Below, piece after piece: positions 16,430 through 20,967 of a stretch of DNA of 20,967 nt. Position numbers and translations under genes: made by a program. The notes under the pieces were generated by a model, which was given only the letters and a program-made list of their open reading frames with translations, searched no databases and was not told where the DNA came from. Every line of letters starts with the position of its first letter. The first letter of the stretch is position 1. The stretch is from CAVWDI01 sp046259385 (GTDB taxonomy: Bacteria > Chloroflexota > Anaerolineae > Anaerolineales > UBA4823), in NCBI GenBank assembly GCA_046259385.1, contig JBJYWI010000225.1, positions 1 to 20,967 on the forward strand. Reading direction: 5' to 3'.

Positions 16430-16490
16430 AATAATTTTCCAGGAAAATTTTTGACAGCTGCGGATCAGTGGAATTGGAGTGGATGGTGAG

Positions 16491-17363
16491 TTATCCTCCA
16501 AAATTCTCGATTAATCCCTGAGGAACGAAAAACTTCCCAAAGCCAAACAGGGCAGAGCTGATTGAAGCGACCAGCATGATCACGGAGAACAGGATTAGAA
16601 TGTAATCCCGGAAGCGGTAATGAAGCTGTATCAGCCAGGTGCGCGGCCCAATTCCGAAAGCCCGCAAATCCATTGCGTCGATAATATCCTCGCTGCCGAT
16701 GATCGCGTGGATTGTGACCGGTACGATCAGGGGAGCCATTTTGCGAACCTGTCCGATCAGACCGCCGCGCAGGTTTTCTAATTCATATCCGCGCGCCCTC
16801 TGGGCATCATACGTATACTGGAAATCGCGTCCAAATGTGGGGATAAAACGCATCGTAAGATCCATCGCATAAGCGAATTTATCCGGCAGTCCCAAGCCCC
16901 GGAAAGTAACTCCATAGAGCGCTGGATTCATTGAATAAGGGATGATGATCGTCATAATTGCGATGCTGAAGACCCTAAAAAACTGGCTTATTGCGAAAAA
17001 TATCCGTTCGACAGTGATTGTAAGAGTCGGGACCCAGCCGAAAATGGAGAATGGAGCTGAAATTTTGGTGATGATGTGCTCCTCAGTGTAAACCTCCATA
17101 CCCCCACGCCCGGTAAGAAAGGTAAGGAATGCAAACACAGTGATAAATCCGCCTATAAAGATCAGAGCGCGGTACATCTCCTTGAGCTGGATTCGAGAAA
17201 GTGTCAGGGACAGTATGGCGAGCGTAAAAAAGAAAGCCAGATACCGAAGGTCCCAGAATTGGAGTACAGAGAAAAGAAAACAGAGGTAAAAGATGATCCA
17301 GGCGCGGGTGTCAAAACGCTGCAGGATAGAATTGCGGTCGCGATAGCGCCAGGTGACTAGCAT
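16491..17363 (-). CDS. ecfT: ECF transporter transmembrane component EcfT
   Basis: The 290-aa membrane protein has several hydrophobic helices (roughly 20-80, 120-142 and 250-280) and the EcfT coupling-helix motifs that dock on the ATPases: RARGYE at 189-194 and DLRAFG at 232-237. The N-terminus WRYRDRNSILQRFD matches the usual start of the CbiQ/EcfT family. With the fused ATPase and S component upstream it completes a dedicated ECF importer. It is separated from the S gene by 138 bp that hold a 109-bp inverted repeat, and its ribosome site is poor (AAGG only two bases before ATG). This suggests that the insertion altered its translation signals. Confidence 0.9.
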   Translation of the reverse strand: MLVTWRYRDRNSILQRFDTRAWIIFYLCFLFSVLQFWDLRYLAFFFTLAILSLTLSRIQLKEMYRALIFIGGFITVFAFLTFLTGRGGMEVYTEEHIITKISAPFSIFGWVPTLTITVERIFFAISQFFRVFSIAIMTIIIPYSMNPALYGVTFRGLGLPDKFAYAMDLTMRFIPTFGRDFQYTYDAQRARGYELENLRGGLIGQVRKMAPLIVPVTIHAIIGSEDIIDAMDLRAFGIGPRTWLIQLHYRFRDYILILFSVIMLVASISSALFGFGKFFVPQGLIENFGG

Positions 17364-17378
17364 AGCCTTAAGAGGAAT

Positions 17379-17487
17379 GGGCTGTCCTAAAAGGTTGTCA
17401 CCCTGAGTGAAGCGAAGGGTCTCCTAAACTAAATCGGAGATTCTGCACTTTGTTCAGAATGACGGTTACCTTGATTTAAGACAGCCC
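17379..17487. mobile_element. MITE-like 109-bp imperfect inverted repeat
   Basis: The ends are GGGCTGTCCTAA (17379-17390) and its inverted copy TTAAGACAGCCC (17476-17487), matching at 11 of 12 positions. Inside, GTCACCCTGAGTGAAGCG on the left is mirrored by a related block ending CAGAATGAC on the right: 19 of 28 positions match between inner arms. The whole unit is one long foldback with no coding capacity. GGGCTGTC ends are common on insertion sequences, and the inner GTCAyyCTGAryGAAG-type block recurs as an intergenic repeat in many bacteria. A clear target duplication is not visible. It lies between the S and T genes of the ECF operon and would form a large hairpin in the mRNA. Confidence 0.65.
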
Positions 17488-17501
17488 CTATCCAAACTTA
17501 A

Positions 17502-18434
17502 TTACCTCCCTGACTGCCGCTGGACGGCTGCATACGCGCCGACCAGCAGTGGGACAAGGATAGCCGCAAATATCAGATTCGGACCCGCAGCCGGGATGTA
17601 CTCGCCGACCATTGCCACCGGGAAGGAAAATCCGTTAATCCAGATATCCGATAGAGCGGCAAACAGGATTCCCAGCAGGTTGCCCAGCATGCTCCAGACA
17701 ACCGCGGCCGCGATCTCAATATTGTTTCTGAACAACAGATAGGCAATCAATACCAGGACAAACCCGATTGCGATCGAAATGCCTGCTATCAGGCTGATCT
17801 GGGCATCGCCGAATATACCAGCAGGGACATCAAAGAAGAGCATATTCTCAATTGTTGGCCACAAGAAGTAGACAATGGTAGCCAGTAGTGCGATTGCGCC
17901 GCTGATGACCAGCACCCGGTCAATCGATTTTTTCTTATCCGGGAAAAGCCAGACCAGACCAGAGATGAAACCCACCAGCCCGTTGCCGATGCTCCACTGC
18001 GGTGAGAGCCCAAACCCGGTCAGCGCGTCACCGAACATGTTGCCCACCGCGCCTGTAAAAAAGCCGACAACCGGTCCAAATGCGTATCCGAAGAACATCG
18101 GGATACAGATGGCGGGCCTCAACGCAACCTGGCTGACAGAGGGAACTGCGAATACGGTGCCGTTGAACAGGTAAGAGAAAATCGCGTAAAGAGCAGCGCC
18201 GATTGCCATGTAAACAACCTCGCGAGTTCCAACTTCCCAGATATCGTTTTCGCGGGTAAACCAGTAAACCGCAAATACAATCAACAATCCGATGATCACA
18301 AATACAAACCGCATAAATGCGGTTTCATCCAGCTGCAGGCTTTCGTTAAGCGAGCCACCTATCCAGATGATCAGCGCAAAAAGGACCAGAACAGCCAGCA
18401 GGGAAAGGATAACATTACGTATAGTTGTGTCCAT
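17502..18434 (-). CDS. ECF transporter substrate-binding (S) component, unusually large
   Basis: The 310-aa protein has about nine predicted membrane spans. The central part (about residues 70-165) is the recognisable ECF S core: REVVYMAIGAALYAIFSYLF, then a PAICIPMFFGYAFGPVVGFF segment, GNMFGD, and SIGNGLVGFISGL. Classic S components are about 170-220 aa with six helices; here extra helices flank the core at both ends. The ATG at 18434 is preceded by an excellent AGGAGG six bases upstream, so it is preferred over a non-ATG frame reaching 18494. Substrate is unknown; neighbours point to something connected with S-adenosylmethionine. It follows the ATPase gene by 56 bp. Confidence 0.85.
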   Translation of the reverse strand: MDTTIRNVILSLLAVLVLFALIIWIGGSLNESLQLDETAFMRFVFVIIGLLIVFAVYWFTRENDIWEVGTREVVYMAIGAALYAIFSYLFNGTVFAVPSVSQVALRPAICIPMFFGYAFGPVVGFFTGAVGNMFGDALTGFGLSPQWSIGNGLVGFISGLVWLFPDKKKSIDRVLVISGAIALLATIVYFLWPTIENMLFFDVPAGIFGDAQISLIAGISIAIGFVLVLIAYLLFRNNIEIAAAVVWSMLGNLLGILFAALSDIWINGFSFPVAMVGEYIPAAGPNLIFAAILVPLLVGAYAAVQRQSGR

Positions 18435-18490
18435 TTCATTCCTCCTCGAATTCACAATAATTTGAAAATAATGGAATTTGTTTATAAAAC

Positions 18491-20125
18491 TCAATAATGG
18501 GCCAGCGCTTCTGCTCGCATGAAGCGGTTAGTTCTTGGAAACATATCCAGGTTCGCCTGCAGCAAAGAAGTAGGTACAACCCGGGAAGCATTCAGAAGCT
18601 CAATATCGCTGAGAACCGAATGCGGAGGGCCGTCTGCGATCAGACGACCTTCATTTACCAGCAGAACCCGGTTGGCATAGATTACAGCCAGGTCAATGTC
18701 ATGAGTGATGAACAGGATCGCTTCAAAATTGGGCAGCTGCAGGATGGCATCCATGAAGTCTATGTAATTTCGGTAATCCTGCCCTGCGGTTGGTTCATCC
18801 ATAACCAGGATCCGGGAGCGCATCGCAAGAACTGCGGCGATGCTTACCCTCTTTTGCTGCCCGAATGAGAGCGCCAGCGGTGGGTCTTGCTCTTTTCCTT
18901 CCAGATTCACGATTCTTATTGCCTCTTTCACCTCCTTTTCTATTACTTGCGGATCATGCCCCAGGTTTTTGGGCCCAAATGAAAGCTCCTCCTCAACAGT
19001 TGGAGCAAATAGCATATGGCTAGGGCTTTGAAACACATAGCCAAGTGTGCTGGCGATTCTTGCAACGCTGAGCTTGCGGCTGTCGATTCCATTTACCCAA
19101 ACATGACCCTGTTTTGGTTTCAACAATCCGATTGCATGTTTCACAAGTGTGGTTTTACCTGCTCCATTAGGACCCAGAACGGCGACAACGTCACCCCGGT
19201 TGATATCCAGATTTATATCTTCCAGTACCGGAATGCCGCTTTGATACTCAAACCCCACGTTTTCAAACCTGACCAGTGCAGGCGTGTCGGCTGCTTCACT
19301 TTGGCTGCCAGCTGCCGAATGGGATGGAGAAAAAATTATCTCAGCTGGGGGTGGGTTTTCCGCCGCCCGGGAGATGATTACCTGCGCCGGCATCTTTATT
19401 TCGGTATAGTCCACTACTTTATTTAACCCCTCAACCGATCCCTGGTAGCGAAGCTCCCCCTCTACCATAAACATAACCCGGTCCGGGTTAATGTTGAGCA
19501 CGTCCTCAACCCTATGTTCAACAAGTAACACGGTCAGACCTTCGTCTACCAGGCGCCTTACCAGAGCGAGTGCCTCCCGAGCACTGGCTGGGTCGAGACT
19601 TGCCAGGGGCTCGTCTAGAAGAAGTATTCTGGGATGCATTGCCAGAATGCCAGCCAGCGCGATTTTCTGTTTTTCACCACCTGAGAGACTGAAGGTCTCG
19701 CGGTTGCGCAGTTCAGGTATGTTTAAATATTCGAGCGCAGTATCGACCCTCTCGATGATCTCTTCTCTCGGGAGGTTAAGGTTCTCGAGGCCAAAGGCGA
19801 CCTCGTTTATAACCCGGGTGCCAAGAATCTGGCGTTCGGGATCCTGAAGCACAGTTCCAACCATTTGAGATATTTGGGCAAGTTTTAGATCGCAGGTATC
19901 TTTGCCCATAACCTGTACAGTTCCATGAACATCCCCCTTATAACTGCGTGGGGTTAATCCGTTAATGCACCTAATCAGAGTCGTTTTACCGGAACCGCTT
20001 GCCCCGGCGAGCAGAACCAGTTCGCCGTGGGAGATCTCAAATGATATATTGCGAATCGCGAGTTCTTCTCGGTCACGATAGCGGAAGGAGAGATCATCCA
20101 CGAAAACAGCAGGTTCCTGAGTCAA
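18491..20125 (-). CDS. Fused double ATPase of an ECF transporter (EcfA-EcfA')
   Basis: The 544-aa protein contains two complete ABC ATPase domains that energise the ECF importer. Domain 1 has Walker A GASGSGKTT (41-49), signature LSGGE (147-151), Walker B LLLDEP (168-173) and switch H204. Domain 2 has Walker A GPNGAGKTT (318-326), a divergent signature LSFGQ (419-423), Walker B VMDEP and H475. A linker rich in Ala, Ser and Pro (about 250-284) joins them. Fused EcfA pairs occur in several phyla. The start is TTG at 20125, with AAGG ten bases upstream and no in-frame ATG that would keep the first strand. It begins one base after the stop of the SAM-hydrolase gene, so the two are translationally coupled. 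Confidence 0.93.
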   Translation of the reverse strand: MTQEPAVFVDDLSFRYRDREELAIRNISFEISHGELVLLAGASGSGKTTLIRCINGLTPRSYKGDVHGTVQVMGKDTCDLKLAQISQMVGTVLQDPERQILGTRVINEVAFGLENLNLPREEIIERVDTALEYLNIPELRNRETFSLSGGEKQKIALAGILAMHPRILLLDEPLASLDPASAREALALVRRLVDEGLTVLLVEHRVEDVLNINPDRVMFMVEGELRYQGSVEGLNKVVDYTEIKMPAQVIISRAAENPPPAEIIFSPSHSAAGSQSEAADTPALVRFENVGFEYQSGIPVLEDINLDINRGDVVAVLGPNGAGKTTLVKHAIGLLKPKQGHVWVNGIDSRKLSVARIASTLGYVFQSPSHMLFAPTVEEELSFGPKNLGHDPQVIEKEVKEAIRIVNLEGKEQDPPLALSFGQQKRVSIAAVLAMRSRILVMDEPTAGQDYRNYIDFMDAILQLPNFEAILFITHDIDLAVIYANRVLLVNEGRLIADGPPHSVLSDIELLNASRVVPTSLLQANLDMFPRTNRFMRAEALAHY

Positions 20126-20126
20126 A

Positions 20127-20921
20127 TCAATCCTTATTTATGAATACTTCAACATTATCGCCAACAACAGCATTCAATTTCCGGGCAGCGCTGCCATTCA
20201 CAACTGATACGATTAAATTTCCGGTGCTGCCACACAGCGCTACCAGCTCACCCTGATTTCTCTCACCAAAAGTTCTCACCATCCCATTGATCTCTTTCCC
20301 GCATATACGTACTTTCGACACTTTTTTCCCCTGGAGGTGTTCAATTCGAATGTTAGATGAAATATTGCCGAAATGATCAAGGTGGATAATCTCCCCTTGA
20401 TATCCATAATTTGTCAGTTCGGGTTCAGGCAGGGCGAAACGGATAATGTCCGTTATTGTTTCCCCTAATTGTTCCAGTCCTGCACCGCGTGCCAGATGGG
20501 CAGCGCAGGGGGCGAAGATATCCCGCCCGTGAAAGACATTGCTCACCTGCGGAAGCCAAAATTCGGGTTTATTCAGATGAACAAAAGCGATATTCTGCTC
20601 TAATTCCTCAATCTTTTTGAGAAGCATCGATATGACCCCATTATCAGGTCCGATGAAAAACTGATCACCGAGATTTGCGCCAATTGGACGGCGGCATGTA
20701 CCGACTCCCGGATCAACAACCACGGTATGGATGGTGCCTGAGGGGAAAAAAGGCGCAGTTCGAGCAAGTATAAGCGCAGCCTCTGGGATGTTCTGCGGGC
20801 TGATATTGTGGCTGATATCGATGAGGTGAGTTCCTGGTGCGATATTAAGAATTACACCTTTCATCGCAGCGACATTACCGTCTTTCAGACCGAAATCGGT
20901 CAGTAAGGTGATTAACGGCAT
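20127..20921 (-). CDS. S-adenosyl-L-methionine hydroxide adenosyltransferase (DUF62)
   Basis: The 264-aa protein matches the SAM_HAT family, which converts SAM plus water to adenosine and methionine. It keeps TDFGLKD (D10), VVVDPGVG (D70), Arg at 77-78, GPDNG (91-95) and FHGRDIFAP (H131). The Asp/Arg/His set corresponds to the catalytic triad described for the archaeal enzyme. No chlorinase- or fluorinase-type context is present, so water is the expected nucleophile. It is the first gene of the minus-strand operon and lies immediately upstream of the fused ECF ATPase, linking SAM breakdown to uptake of an unknown solute. The ATG at 20921 has an extended -10 just upstream and no ribosome site. 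Confidence 0.93.
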   Translation of the reverse strand: MPLITLLTDFGLKDGNVAAMKGVILNIAPGTHLIDISHNISPQNIPEAALILARTAPFFPSGTIHTVVVDPGVGTCRRPIGANLGDQFFIGPDNGVISMLLKKIEELEQNIAFVHLNKPEFWLPQVSNVFHGRDIFAPCAAHLARGAGLEQLGETITDIIRFALPEPELTNYGYQGEIIHLDHFGNISSNIRIEHLQGKKVSKVRICGKEINGMVRTFGERNQGELVALCGSTGNLIVSVVNGSAARKLNAVVGDNVEVFINKD

Positions 20922-20927
20922 GATGTT

Positions 20928-20936
20928 ATTTTAGCA
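20928..20936 (-). promoter_or_regulatory. Extended -10 promoter for the SAM-HAT/ECF operon, probably leaderless
   Basis: On the minus strand TGCTAAAAT matches an extended -10 (TG at 20936-20935, TAAAAT at 20933-20928). It ends six bases before the ATG at 20921, putting the start site at the ATG itself. The -35 region (TTATTA, 17 bp further upstream) is weak, as is common with extended -10 promoters. No Shine-Dalgarno precedes the ATG. Confidence 0.5.
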
Positions 20937-20967
20937 TCTATTGGAGGGATTAATAAGGGGTGATGTT

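Noticed and set aside
16430..16501. TTG at 16501 as the start of the acetate-CoA ligase-like protein
   Set aside because: The extra 24 residues precede the normal domain start and look unconserved; the ATG at 16429 places the catalytic His at residue 257. Not excluded.
18435..18494. Longer S component beginning at 18494
   Set aside because: A strong AGGAGG sits directly before the ATG at 18434, and the added N-terminal residues are polar and unlike the family.

Overview
The window looks like a chromosomal segment of a free-living bacterium with moderate GC content. My best guess is Chloroflexota, Anaerolineae-like. That rests on overall gene flavour: a SAM hydroxide adenosyltransferase beside a fused double-ATPase ECF importer, a single-chain ADP-forming acyl-CoA synthetase, a PlsC/zinc-ribbon fusion, many TTG/GTG starts and apparent leaderless promoters. 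No marker gene proves it. There is no rRNA, tRNA, CRISPR array, phage or transposase gene.

Layout. Positions 299-14279 are coded on the + strand and 14312-20921 on the - strand; the two blocks converge at about 14.3 kb. (1) 1-3483: a PlsC-like acyltransferase fused to a zinc ribbon and a PH/GRAM-like tail, a lipoprotein, and a polytopic membrane protein. (2) 3484-4750: an AT-rich, gene-poor stretch with one plausible small ORF and what look like decayed minus-strand coding relics. (3) 4751-6869: a five-helix membrane protein followed by a Tat-type sulfatase-fold hydrolase with Thr at the formylglycine position. (4) 6884-12078: a TetR-controlled efflux operon (TetR, ABC-2 permease, HlyD, two ATPases), the counterpart of E. 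coli cecR-ybhGFSR but with one permease and the double ATPase split in two. A consensus sigma-70 promoter overlaps a perfect 36-bp palindrome upstream. (5) 12107-14279: a PfkB-fold protein lacking the catalytic Asp, then an M20 metallopeptidase. (6) Minus strand, transcribed from 20.9 kb down: SAM hydroxide adenosyltransferase, fused EcfA-EcfA ATPase, ECF S component, a MITE-like inverted repeat, EcfT, and an ADP-forming acetate-CoA ligase-like protein.

How the genes work together. Block 4 reads as a self-contained, autoregulated export pump: TetR represses it through the palindrome, two different ATPases drive one homodimeric permease, and HlyD extends the export path. Block 6 is a complete group II ECF importer (S + T + two ATPase domains) whose first gene encodes a SAM-hydrolysing enzyme, so the imported solute may be linked to SAM, methionine or adenosine metabolism. 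Blocks 1 and 3 are envelope/lipid-flavoured. The most noteworthy signals are the SAM-HAT/ECF operon with an inserted 109-bp repeat, the membrane-helix/Thr-hydrolase pair that resembles a split LtaS/EptA-like architecture, the 36-bp operator, and three enzyme-fold proteins with altered catalytic motifs (PlsC-like, PfkB-like, first exporter ATPase).
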